Source of the DNA: an uncultured Oscillospiraceae bacterium
Lineage (GTDB): Bacteria; Bacillota_A; Clostridia; Oscillospirales; Oscillospiraceae
Direction of reading: 5' to 3'
NCBI GenBank assembly: GCA_944386965.1
Contig: CALXDE010000103.1
Span: forward strand, 1-24,916
DNA: 24,916 nucleotides
The notes beneath the pieces are model-generated. The model was given only the letters and a program-made list of their open reading frames with translations. It had not been told where the DNA came from and ran no database searches. The first letter of the stretch is position 1. Each line of letters starts with the position of its first letter. Positions 1-7,226 of this stretch are shown piece by piece. The position numbers and the translations under genes were made by a program.

Positions 1-5
1 AGACG

Positions 6-1169
6 ATGAGTGAAGAAAAAATCCTGAACGGGGCCGTGGAAAGCGGCGAAAAGGCGGAGAACGTGGAGAGCGGCGAAAACTTTGCGGAAATGGTTGAACA
101 GTATACCAATACTTTGCATACAGGAGACAAGGTAACCGGTGTGGTCATCGATATCACCCCCACGGAAGTCCATGTGGACCTGGGCTGCAAGCAGACCGGC
201 TATATCCCCCTGGATCAGCTGACCGACGATCCGACGCTCAAGCCCACCGATGTGGTGAAGATCGGCGACGAGGTGGAGCTGTTCGTGGTCCGCGTCAACG
301 ATGTGGACGGCTACGCCACCCTCTCCAAGAAGCGCCTGGAGGCCAACAAGATCTGGGAGGTCCTGGAGGAGGCCGTGGAGAGCAAGACCGTGATGGAGGG
401 CACTGTCTCCGAGGTCAACAAGGGCGGCGTCGTGGTGTATATCAAGGGCGTGCGGGTGTTTGTCCCCGCTTCCCAGTCCGGCCTGCCCCGGGAGGCTGAT
501 CTCAATCAGCTCCTCAAGCAGAAGGTTCAGCTGCGCATCACCGAGGTCAACCGCGCACGCCGCCGCGTGGTGGGTTCCATCCGCGCCGTGCAGCAGGAGG
601 CCCGGGCCGCCGCTGCCGCCGCCGTGTGGGACGGCATCGAGGAGGGCAAGCACTACACCGGCACGGTCAAGAGCATGACCAGCTACGGTGTGTTTGTGGA
701 TATCGGCGGTGTGGACGGGATGGTACATATCTCCGACCTGTCCTGGAGCCGGATCAAGCATCCCTCCGAGCTGGTGAAGGTGGGCGACACCCTGGATGTG
801 TACGTCATCTCCTTTGACAAGGAGAAGAAGAAGATCTCCCTGGGCGTCAAGGACCGCTCCACCAATCCCTGGGAGAAGTTCATGGAAACCTACAAGGTGG
901 GCGATGTGGCCCAGGTGAAGATCGTCAAGCTGATGTCCTTCGGCGCCTTTGCCGAGGTCGTCCCCGGCGTGGACGGTCTGGTCCACATCTCCCAGATCGC
1001 CGACCGCCGCATCGACAGCCCCGCCGACTGCCTGCGCGAGGGCGAGATGGTGGAGGCCAAGATCATCGAGGTCGACGAGGAGAAGAAGCGTATCTCCCTG
1101 TCCATCCGGGCGCTGCTGGGCCAGGCTCCCGCCACCCAGGAGGACGCGGAGAGCGAGGACGCTGAGTAA
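6..1169 (+). CDS. S1 RNA-binding domain protein (RpsA-like, four S1 domains)
   Basis: A 387-residue protein built from four S1 (OB-fold) repeats at about residues 38-110, 127-195, 214-284 and 299-369. The last two are the best conserved, with the typical 'GVDGMVHISDLSW' and 'GVDGLVHISQI' motifs. The N-terminal 30 residues and the C-terminal tail are acidic and probably disordered. S1 proteins of this kind bind single-stranded mRNA and may assist its loading on the 30S subunit; in Firmicutes the four-domain form is not a strict equivalent of the six-domain E. coli S1. The ATG lies only five bases into the window, so its ribosome site and any upstream partner cannot be seen. In many Clostridia this domain follows, or is fused to, IspH; that cannot be tested here. 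A strong terminator follows directly. Confidence 0.9.
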   Translation: MSEEKILNGAVESGEKAENVESGENFAEMVEQYTNTLHTGDKVTGVVIDITPTEVHVDLGCKQTGYIPLDQLTDDPTLKPTDVVKIGDEVELFVVRVNDVDGYATLSKKRLEANKIWEVLEEAVESKTVMEGTVSEVNKGGVVVYIKGVRVFVPASQSGLPREADLNQLLKQKVQLRITEVNRARRRVVGSIRAVQQEARAAAAAAVWDGIEEGKHYTGTVKSMTSYGVFVDIGGVDGMVHISDLSWSRIKHPSELVKVGDTLDVYVISFDKEKKKISLGVKDRSTNPWEKFMETYKVGDVAQVKIVKLMSFGAFAEVVPGVDGLVHISQIADRRIDSPADCLREGEMVEAKIIEVDEEKKRISLSIRALLGQAPATQEDAESEDAE

Positions 1170-1181
1170 TTCGCTTCCAGC

Positions 1182-1220
1182 AAAGCAGCAGGTGGCTGTC
1201 GTCACCTGCTGCTTTCTTTC
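1182..1220 (+). terminator. Intrinsic terminator after the S1 protein gene
   Basis: A perfect 13-bp inverted repeat (1182-1194 with 1203-1215) encloses an 8-nt loop. The 3' arm ends in TTT and continues into a T-rich CTTTC tail. It starts 12 bases after the stop codon and should close the transcript of the S1 gene. Confidence 0.88.
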
Positions 1221-1360
1221 GCTTTGGCGGAATGCTGGCGGCATTACCGGATGCAATAGTATTCCGCGCCGGGAAAGGTTCCCGGGAACGTTTGCGGCGC
1301 TCTGTTTTCTGAAAACGGGAGAATTTTAGAAAAATTTCAGTAAAATATTCCGATATTTCC

Positions 1361-1389
1361 TTGAACTTATTGCAAAATAGGTCTATACT
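1361..1389 (+). promoter_or_regulatory. Sigma-A promoter of the carD-ispD-ispF operon
   Basis: TTGAAC at 1361-1366 and TATACT at 1384-1389 are separated by exactly 17 bases, inside an AT-rich stretch that contrasts with the GC-rich surroundings. Transcription would start near 1396, leaving a leader of about 50 bases before carD. A perfect palindrome lies at the predicted start of this leader. Confidence 0.82.
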
Positions 1390-1403
1390 AATTGTTATAA
1401 GAG

Positions 1404-1421
1404 ATTGACTGCGCAGTCAAT
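1404..1421. promoter_or_regulatory. Perfect 18-bp palindrome at the carD promoter (possible operator)
   Basis: The sequence ATTGACTGCGCAGTCAAT is its own reverse complement over all 18 bases. It begins 15 bases after the -10 box, so it covers the early transcribed region, where a dimeric repressor could block RNA polymerase. In RNA it could instead fold to a 7-bp stem with a GCGC loop; no T-tract follows, so it is not a terminator. The binding protein is unknown. Confidence 0.5.
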
Positions 1422-1448
1422 GGGTATGAACAGGGAATAGGAGGGAAT

Positions 1449-1937
1449 ATGTTTCAGATAGGGGATAAGGTCGTGCATCCCATGCACGGAGCCGGCGTCA
1501 TTGACAGCATCGTCGATGAGCGCATCAACGGGAAGACCCAGGCATACTATGTCTTCCGGATGCCTGTGAACGGACTGGTGCTGAAAATCCCCACGGCAAA
1601 CAGCGAAGCGGTGGGCCTTCGGGCTGTGGTGGAGCCCGCTTTCGCCGATCAGGTGATCGATTCTCTCTCTGCCCTGCAGATCAATGTAACCAGCAATTGG
1701 AACCGCCGTTATCGGGAAAACCTGGAGCGGCTCAAGAGCGGCGATCTCTACGAGGTGGCCCGGGTCATCAAATGCCTGATGCTCCGGGATTCCCAGCGGG
1801 GGCTCTCCACCGGTGAGCGAAAGATGCTGCACAGCGCCAAGCAGATCTTTATTTCTGAGATCGTCCTGTCCAAAAATGTGCCGTATGGCGATATTGAGGG
1901 GCGGCTGAACGCCTCTTTGATGAGTGAAGGAGCATAG
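1449..1937 (+). CDS. CarD/CdnL-family transcriptional regulator
   Basis: A 162-residue protein with an N-terminal CarD/CdnL/TRCF-type RNA-polymerase interaction domain (residues 1-60, beginning MFQIGDKVVHPMHGAGVI) and an all-helical C-terminal part. Family members bind the RNA polymerase beta subunit through the N-terminal Tudor-like domain and stabilise or modulate open promoter complexes, often at rRNA promoters. The length matches CdnL/CarD proteins (about 160 residues) rather than the long TRCF helicase that shares the domain. GGAGG at 1440-1444 supports the ATG, although the spacer is short (4 bases). Its stop codon is immediately followed by the ispD ATG, so the two are co-transcribed. 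A carD-ispD neighbourhood is also known in other bacteria, including actinobacteria. Confidence 0.93.
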   Translation: MFQIGDKVVHPMHGAGVIDSIVDERINGKTQAYYVFRMPVNGLVLKIPTANSEAVGLRAVVEPAFADQVIDSLSALQINVTSNWNRRYRENLERLKSGDLYEVARVIKCLMLRDSQRGLSTGERKMLHSAKQIFISEIVLSKNVPYGDIEGRLNASLMSEGA

Positions 1938-2675
1938 ATGTTTGGATTTTTGGGTAAGCTGCTGGGCAGGCGGGGGACACAGACGCCTTTTTGCAGCGCC
2001 GTGGTTCCGGCCGCCGGCGCCTCCAGCAGAATGGAGGGGGAGAATAAGCTGTTGGCATCCCTGGGCGGCGGGCCGGTCCTGGGGCGGACTGTGGCGGCCC
2101 TGGCCCAGTCGGAGTTGATTGGCGAGATCGTGGTGGCCGCCCGGGAGGAGGAACTGCTGACGGTGGCGGATATCTGCCGGGCATATGTGACCGGCAAACC
2201 GGTCAAAGTGGTCCGGGGCGGAGAGACGCGCCTGGACTCGGTGCTGGCCGGCCTGGCTGAGTGTGACGAGCGGGCGGAGCTGATTGCCGTCCACGACGGT
2301 GCCCGGCCTCTGGTGACAGTGGAGCTCATCGACGCGGTGATCCGCCGGGCGCGGGAGGCCTATGCGGCGGCCCCGGCGGTGCCGGTGAAAGATACCGTCA
2401 AGGTGGCTGCCGGCGGCGTGGTGCGGCACACACCGGATCGCTCCACGCTTTTTGCCGTTCAAACGCCCCAGGTGTTCGATCGGGATCTGCTCTGTTCGGC
2501 GCTCCAGGCCGCCAGAGAGAGCGGCGCCGCCATTACGGACGACTGCTCCGCTGTGGAGCGGCTCGGCAAGGAGGTTTCCTTAACCGAGGGGTCCTACGAA
2601 AATTTGAAAATCACGACTCCCATCGATCTGGTGCTGGCCGAGGCGATCTGGGACAGCCGGGGAGGGAGCACATGA
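1938..2675 (+). CDS. ispD: 2-C-methyl-D-erythritol 4-phosphate cytidylyltransferase
   Basis: This enzyme transfers CMP from CTP to methylerythritol 4-phosphate, the third step of the MEP route to isoprenoids, in the cytosol. The 245-residue protein shows the nucleotide-binding motif PAAGASSRM (residues 24-32), with R31 and K37 aligning to the catalytic Arg and Lys, the VHDGARPLV motif, a PVKDTVK strand and TPQVFD. About 20 residues ([13 protein letters not shown]...) precede the usual start of the family. The first ATG follows the carD stop directly and is preceded by GAAGGAG inside the end of carD, so this extension appears real. Its end overlaps ispF by four bases, and IspD and IspF act at steps separated only by IspE, which is not in the window. 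Confidence 0.95.
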   Translation: MFGFLGKLLGRRGTQTPFCSAVVPAAGASSRMEGENKLLASLGGGPVLGRTVAALAQSELIGEIVVAAREEELLTVADICRAYVTGKPVKVVRGGETRLDSVLAGLAECDERAELIAVHDGARPLVTVELIDAVIRRAREAYAAAPAVPVKDTVKVAAGGVVRHTPDRSTLFAVQTPQVFDRDLLCSALQAARESGAAITDDCSAVERLGKEVSLTEGSYENLKITTPIDLVLAEAIWDSRGGST

Positions 2676-3157
2676 CCGGACTTCGGATTGGTCACGGATA
2701 TGACGTCCACCGCCTGACGCAGGGGCGCAGGCTGATCCTCGGCGGCGTGGAGATCCCCTGGGAGCGGGGGCTTCTGGGGCATTCGGACGCGGATGTCCTG
2801 CTCCACGCGGTGATGGATGCCCTGCTGGGGGCGGCGGCTCTGCCGGACATCGGCCGTCAGTTCCCGGACAGCGATCCCCAGTATGCCGGGGCGGACAGCC
2901 GGGAGCTGCTGCGGACGGTGGCGGCGCTGCTGCGCCGGGACGGGTGGCGGGTGGTCAACGTGGACGCCACCCTCATTGCCCAGGCGCCGAAGCTCTCGCC
3001 CTACATCCAGGAGATGCGCGGGCGGATCGCCGGGGACCTGGAGATTCCGGCAGAGCAGATCAATGTAAAGGCCACCACGGAGGAGCATCTGGGCTTTACC
3101 GGCGCAGGGGAGGGGATCGCCGCCCACGCCGTGTGTCTGCTGGAGCGGGACAACTGA
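2672..3157 (+). CDS. ispF: 2-C-methyl-D-erythritol 2,4-cyclodiphosphate synthase
   Basis: This zinc-dependent trimeric enzyme cyclises CDP-methylerythritol 2-phosphate with release of CMP, the fifth step of the MEP pathway. The 161-residue length is typical. The signature [11 protein letters not shown] lies at residues 5-15 and supplies metal ligands D11 and H13; H45 in [14 protein letters not shown] is the third ligand, and the [11 protein letters not shown] and [11 protein letters not shown] motifs are present. The ATG lies in a 4-nt ATGA overlap with the ispD stop, preceded by a GGAGGGAG ribosome site. The gene ends its operon at a GC-rich hairpin. Confidence 0.96.
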   Translation: MTGLRIGHGYDVHRLTQGRRLILGGVEIPWERGLLGHSDADVLLHAVMDALLGAAALPDIGRQFPDSDPQYAGADSRELLRTVAALLRRDGWRVVNVDATLIAQAPKLSPYIQEMRGRIAGDLEIPAEQINVKATTEEHLGFTGAGEGIAAHAVCLLERDN

Positions 3158-3169
3158 ACAACGTTTTCG

Positions 3170-3205
3170 CGGGGAGGCGTATCGGCTCGGTACGTCTCCC
3201 CGTTC
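3170..3205 (+). terminator. Probable intrinsic terminator after ispF
   Basis: A 12-bp inverted repeat (3170-3181 with 3191-3202, one G-U pair) with a 9-nt loop lies 12 bases after the ispF stop. The tail (TTCCCTCT) is pyrimidine-rich but poor in T, so termination may be partial and the downstream pair could receive read-through. Confidence 0.6.
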
Positions 3206-3241
3206 CCTCTCATATGATACGCTGAGAGGGGGAGTATTCTC

Positions 3242-3463
3242 TTGAATCATTATCTCATTGTCTGCCGGTCGGTGACCCAGGCCCAGCGGGCCGGGCGTCT
3301 GTTGACCTCCTATGGGATCACCAACCAGGTGTTTCGTTCGCCTGCGGGACTGACGGAGCGGGGATGCAGCTACGCCGTCCGGGTCCGCTCCGAGCAGCTG
3401 GACCGGGCCGCGGGCATCCTGCGCGCCAATCAGATCAACCCGGTAAAGGTGGCAGCCGTATGA
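3242..3463 (+). CDS. DUF3343 protein, putative sulfur/selenium carrier
   Basis: A 73-residue protein of the DUF3343 family, described in Pfam as putative Se/S carrier-like. The family layout is visible: an N-terminal beta strand (NHYLIVCRSVTQA), a helix, the central RGCSYAVRV stretch that carries the family cysteine, and a C-terminal helix. The start is TTG, preceded by GAGGGGGAG at 3226-3234 with a 7-base spacer. It overlaps the following cysteine desulfurase by four bases (ATGA). This pairing supports a role in accepting persulfide sulfur, or selenium, from the desulfurase, but the direction and final acceptor are inferred. Cys7 (LIVCRS) is a second possible reactive residue. Confidence 0.85.
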   Translation: MNHYLIVCRSVTQAQRAGRLLTSYGITNQVFRSPAGLTERGCSYAVRVRSEQLDRAAGILRANQINPVKVAAV

Positions 3464-4587
3464 TCTATTTCGACGCGGCCGCCACCACCTTTCAAAAGCC
3501 CCTCGCCGTCCGGCAGGCGGTGCTCCGGGCCATGGAAACCATGAGCTCCCCGGGGCGGGGCAACTACCAGAGCGCCGCCCTGGCGGCCGAGATCCTGTAT
3601 GCCTGCCGGGAAGAGGTGGGGGCCCTCTTCGGCGTGGAGGGCCCGGAAAACGTGGTCTTTACCTGCAACGCCACGCACGCGCTGAATCTCGCCATCCACT
3701 CCCTGGTGCCGCCAGGGGGCCGGGTGGTGATCTCCGGCTATGAGCACAACGCCGTCACCCGGCCCCTCCACGCCATTCCGGAGCTGCAGATCCATGTGGT
3801 CAATACCCCGCTGTTTGACCAGCAGGCCATGCTGCGGGGCTTTGAAGCGCTGGTGACGGCCGGGACAGACGCGGTGATCTGCACCCATGTCTCCAATGTG
3901 TTCGGCTATATTCTGCCCATCCGGGCAATCGCCCGGATCTGCCGGGACCGGGGCGTCCCGCTGATTGTGGACGCCTCCCAATCCGCCGGGTCCATTCCCA
4001 TCCACATGGGGGAGCTGGGGGCGGATTTCATCGCCATGCCGGGGCACAAGGGGCTCTATGGCCCCCAGGGCACCGGTGTTCTGCTCTGCGGAAGAGAGGG
4101 AAAGCCTCTGCTTTTCGGCGGCACCGGGAGCAATTCCAAGGAGCAGTCCATGCCGGATTTCCTCCCGGACCGCATGGAGGCCGGCACCCACAATATGCCG
4201 GGCATTGCCGGACTTCTGAAGGGGGTCCGTTTTGTCCGCCGCGCCGGCGCGGAGGCCATCGGCCGGCACAGCCGGCAGCTGAAGGAGCAGCTGCGCCAGG
4301 GACTTGCCGGTGAGAGCCGCTTTCAGGTCTTCGGAACGGAGGACAGCCAGCTCCAAGCCGGCGTGCTGTCCCTGGTTCCCCGGGAGACGGACTGCGAGAC
4401 ATTCTGCCAGTCAATGGCCGAGGCCGGCTTTGCCCTGCGGGGCGGCTTCCACTGCGCCCCCTTTGCCCACCAGAGCGCCGGAACTCTCCGGAGCGGAACG
4501 GTTCGCTTCTCTGTATCCGCCTTCAACACCGCCGATGAGGTGGCGCGCTTCCTGGACCTGCTCACGAAACAAAAAATTTACAAATAG
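3460..4587 (+). CDS. Cysteine desulfurase family protein (class V aminotransferase fold)
   Basis: A PLP enzyme of 375 residues that removes sulfur from cysteine, leaving alanine and an enzyme-bound persulfide. The PLP lysine is K197 in GHKGLYGPQG, VDASQSAG supplies the pyridine-nitrogen aspartate, and C332 in RGGFHCAP is positioned like the catalytic cysteine of SufS/CsdA-type enzymes. The start MIYFDAAATTF resembles the clostridial subgroup annotated as 'cysteine desulfurase family protein' (EGC type) rather than the IscS or SufS housekeeping enzymes. No scaffold protein lies beside it. The open frame extends further upstream, but the ATG at 3460 is chosen because it overlaps the DUF3343 stop as ATGA and gives the canonical N-terminus. 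Confidence 0.9.
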   Translation: MIYFDAAATTFQKPLAVRQAVLRAMETMSSPGRGNYQSAALAAEILYACREEVGALFGVEGPENVVFTCNATHALNLAIHSLVPPGGRVVISGYEHNAVTRPLHAIPELQIHVVNTPLFDQQAMLRGFEALVTAGTDAVICTHVSNVFGYILPIRAIARICRDRGVPLIVDASQSAGSIPIHMGELGADFIAMPGHKGLYGPQGTGVLLCGREGKPLLFGGTGSNSKEQSMPDFLPDRMEAGTHNMPGIAGLLKGVRFVRRAGAEAIGRHSRQLKEQLRQGLAGESRFQVFGTEDSQLQAGVLSLVPRETDCETFCQSMAEAGFALRGGFHCAPFAHQSAGTLRSGTVRFSVSAFNTADEVARFLDLLTKQKIYK

Positions 4588-4611
4588 AGTAAAATTGCCC
4601 CTCCTTATTCC

Positions 4612-4640
4612 TTGCAATTTTCCGGTAGGTATTATAGAAT
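4612..4640 (+). promoter_or_regulatory. Sigma-A promoter of the cdaA-cdaR operon
   Basis: TTGCAA (4612-4617) and TAGAAT (4635-4640) are spaced 17 bases apart in an AT-rich gap of 92 bases. Transcription would begin near 4647, giving a short leader of about 33 bases with AAGGAG at 4668-4673 before the cdaA ATG. No riboswitch fits in the gap. Confidence 0.7.
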
Positions 4641-4679
4641 AAAGTATCTATGTGAATACGCATCGATAAGGAGCGCGCA

Positions 4680-5570
4680 ATGGAGATTTGGACGAATATC
4701 GCGGCGTGGTGCAACCAGTATCTGTTTACCATCCAGTTGACAGACATTCTGGACATCGTCATCATCGCCTATCTGGTATACCGGCTGCTGGGCCTGGTCC
4801 GCAGCACAAACTCGGAGCGGATCTTCAAGGGCGTCCTGTTTGTTCTGATCGCGCTGGGACTGTCCGACTACTTTGAACTCAAAGGGCTGTTCTTCATTTT
4901 GAATATGTTGATGGAATGGGGCGTTCTGGCCCTGATCATCCTCTTCCAGCCCGAGATCCGCCGCGTCCTGGAGCAGGTTGGCGGCAGCCGGTTTTCTTTT
5001 TTGAAGATCTTCAACAAGGAGCAGCAGCTGGGCGACATTGAGCACGCCATCACCGTGACGGTGGAGGCCTGCGGCGATATGAGCAAGAGCCGCACCGGGG
5101 CGCTGATCGTCTTTGAGCGCAAAAACGCTCTGGATGAGATCCTCCGCAGCGGCACCAAGCTGGACGCCGAGCCCAGCCCGGAGCTGCTGAAGAACATCTT
5201 CTTTGTCAAGGCGCCCATGCACGATGGGGCTCTCATTATGCGGGAGGGCCGGGTTTTGGGCGCCGGCTGCATGCTCCCCCTGTCCCGGAACGTGAATTTG
5301 AGCCGGGATCTGGGCATGCGCCACCGGGCCGGCATCGGCATGAGCGAAAACTCCGACGCGGTGGTGGTGCTGGTGTCCGAGGAAACCGGTTCCATCTCCG
5401 TGGCGGTGGGGGGCATGCTCAAGCGTCACCTCACCACAGAGACACTGCGGATGCTTCTCAATAACGAGCTTCTCCCCAAGGATGACACCAAGGAGGAGAC
5501 GAAGCCCTCGCTGCTGCGGGATATGCGAAACATTCTGAAACCGAAGAAGGATGAGGACCGCCATGAGTGA
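4680..5570 (+). CDS. cdaA: Membrane diadenylate cyclase
   Basis: This enzyme condenses two ATP into cyclic di-AMP, the messenger that controls potassium and osmolyte uptake and cell-wall homeostasis in Firmicutes. The 296-residue protein has three N-terminal membrane helices (about residues 15-100), a short linker and a DAC/DisA_N catalytic domain. The catalytic DGA motif is at residues 182-184 and the RHR motif at 214-216, followed by the SEETGSISVA strand. Length and architecture match CdaA rather than DisA, which lacks membrane helices and has a DNA-binding tail. The start is backed by AAGGAG with a 6-base spacer. The end overlaps cdaR, its usual regulator. glmM, the common third gene of this operon, is not here. 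Confidence 0.96.
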   Translation: MEIWTNIAAWCNQYLFTIQLTDILDIVIIAYLVYRLLGLVRSTNSERIFKGVLFVLIALGLSDYFELKGLFFILNMLMEWGVLALIILFQPEIRRVLEQVGGSRFSFLKIFNKEQQLGDIEHAITVTVEACGDMSKSRTGALIVFERKNALDEILRSGTKLDAEPSPELLKNIFFVKAPMHDGALIMREGRVLGAGCMLPLSRNVNLSRDLGMRHRAGIGMSENSDAVVVLVSEETGSISVAVGGMLKRHLTTETLRMLLNNELLPKDDTKEETKPSLLRDMRNILKPKKDEDRHE

Positions 5571-6804
5571 ATTCTGGAACAAGAAAACCGTCCGCATCAT
5601 CCTCTCTATCCTGGTGGCGCTGGTGATCTGGCTCTACGCCGACAACCAGGACACCGATCCCCGCACTGTGCGGGTCAACAACGTGCCGGTGGATTTCATC
5701 GGCGAGGATGTGCTGATGGAGCGGAGCCTGCTGGTCACCAGCGACATGGACATTACCGTGGACCTGGAGCTGAGCAGCAGCAACCGCACCATGATCAAAA
5801 ACCTGGAGCGGGGAAAGGGCGACATCCGTCTGCGGGTAAACCTCAGCGGTATCAATGGTGTGGGCTCTTACCCGTTGGAGTGGGACATCTTCTACCCTGA
5901 CAGCGTGAACCCCTCCAGTGTGACCGTGACCTACGCCAGCTCTTATAACATCACCGTGGACGTGGTGGAGCTCTACACCAAGTCCGTCCCCATCCGGGGC
6001 GAGCGCAGCGGCACACCGGCGGACGGGTATGTGGTCGGGGAGATGACCTTTGACCAGGACTCCATCACTGTCTCCGGGGAACAGCTGGCGGTGGCCAATA
6101 TCAGCCACGCCCTGGTCACTGTGGACATCAGCGGGGCCACGGAGTCCTTCTCCACGGTGTCGGAGTTCCAGCTCATCGACTACAACGGAGAGGTCATTGA
6201 AAACAGCACCTTCCGCACCAGCGTGGACAGTGTGGAGGTCAACGTCCCCATTCTGATGATCCGGGAACTGCCCCTGGAGATCACGTTTACAGAGGCGCCC
6301 GGCTCCACTTTGAGCGAAGTGCGGGTGGATATCGACCCCGACACAATCACGGTGTCCGGCGACAGCCGGAGCATCGGGCGTCTGGAGAGCGTAGTCCTGA
6401 CGGAGATCGACCTGAGCAAACTCACGGGAGATACCGCTTTCACCGTTCCCATCCCTGTGCCGGCGGGGTCCACCAGCGTCTCCGGAGAGACAGAGGCCAC
6501 TGTGACCATCACTTTCCTGGACACGGTGACTACCCAGGTCTTTGAGACGACCAGCATCTCCTATGTCAACGAGCCCAGCGGCAGCACCGTAACGGTTCTG
6601 TCAAACGCCCTGGAGGTAACGCTCCGGGGACCGGCGGAGGAGCTGGCCTCTGTCACCAGCAGCAACATCCGGGTCGTCGGCGACCTGACGGATATCAGCG
6701 CCCGCGGCGGCAACTATACCGTTCCCGCCACGGTGTATGTGGACGGGACAGAAAACGTGGGGGCCATCGGCTCCTACCAGATCACCGTCCAGATCAGCGG
6801 CTGA
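5563..6804 (+). CDS. cdaR: YbbR-domain protein, CdaA regulator
   Basis: A 413-residue protein with one N-terminal membrane anchor (about residues 9-25, VRIILSILVALVIWLYAD), followed by an exported region of about four YbbR-type beta-rich repeats. CdaR binds the membrane part of CdaA and modulates cyclic di-AMP synthesis from outside the membrane. The repeats are visible as recurring 'VPI...', 'ITVSGE/D' and 'V.L.EIDLS' patterns. The start at 5563 gives MSEFWNKK and has GAGG at 5553-5556; an in-frame ATG at 5551 lies too close to its ribosome site. It overlaps the cdaA end by eight bases. The next gene follows after 11 bases. Confidence 0.92.
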   Translation: MSEFWNKKTVRIILSILVALVIWLYADNQDTDPRTVRVNNVPVDFIGEDVLMERSLLVTSDMDITVDLELSSSNRTMIKNLERGKGDIRLRVNLSGINGVGSYPLEWDIFYPDSVNPSSVTVTYASSYNITVDVVELYTKSVPIRGERSGTPADGYVVGEMTFDQDSITVSGEQLAVANISHALVTVDISGATESFSTVSEFQLIDYNGEVIENSTFRTSVDSVEVNVPILMIRELPLEITFTEAPGSTLSEVRVDIDPDTITVSGDSRSIGRLESVVLTEIDLSKLTGDTAFTVPIPVPAGSTSVSGETEATVTITFLDTVTTQVFETTSISYVNEPSGSTVTVLSNALEVTLRGPAEELASVTSSNIRVVGDLTDISARGGNYTVPATVYVDGTENVGAIGSYQITVQISG

Positions 6805-6815
6805 CGGAGGGCGTT

Positions 6816-7223
6816 ATGACACAGACTGCAACAGTAGAGCAGCTTCTGGGAAACGGTCGGGTCCGAATCGCCGTCGCCCGGCAGACCGCCTGCGGACACG
6901 ACTGCGAGAACTGCGCCGGATGCGGCGCCCAGGCGGGAACCATCCGGGCTGTGGCGGAGGACCCCTTGGGTGTCTCGGTGGGGGACCGGGTGGAGGTTTC
7001 CAGTGAAAACCGGCAGATCATCGCCATTGCCGCGCTGGTGTATCTCCTGCCCTTCGCCGCTTTTTTCCTGGGATACGCGCTGGGCGCCATGACCCGGAGC
7101 GGGGTGCTGCACGCCCTGATCACGCTCCTGACCACAGCGGCCGGCTGTCTCCCGGCTCTCCTCACCGACCGCCGCTCCCGGCGCCTGGGGGGCGTCCGAT
7201 TCACGATCCAAAGGAAGCTGTAG
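6816..7223 (+). CDS. RseC/MucC-family membrane protein (SoxR-reducing-system type)
   Basis: A 135-residue protein with a short N-terminal beta domain, a cysteine cluster at C26, C30, C33 and C36 (CGHDCENCAGCG) and two membrane helices at about residues 69-90 and 95-115. This is the RseC/MucC family layout. In enterobacteria RseC is linked to reduction of the iron-sulfur sensor SoxR and to sigma-E control; in Clostridia the role is not established, though relatives occur near Rnf complexes. The four cysteines could hold an iron-sulfur cluster. The ATG follows cdaR by 11 bases, with GGAGGG at 6805-6811, so it is probably in the same transcript. No rnf or soxR gene is near. Confidence 0.85.
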   Translation: MTQTATVEQLLGNGRVRIAVARQTACGHDCENCAGCGAQAGTIRAVAEDPLGVSVGDRVEVSSENRQIIAIAALVYLLPFAAFFLGYALGAMTRSGVLHALITLLTTAAGCLPALLTDRRSRRLGGVRFTIQRKL

Positions 7224-7226
7224 CCT

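Noticed and set aside
1426..1440. Four-codon reading frame (MNRE) just before carD, as a possible leader peptide.
   Set aside because: No ribosome site precedes it, and it has no run of regulatory codons or paired attenuator stems.
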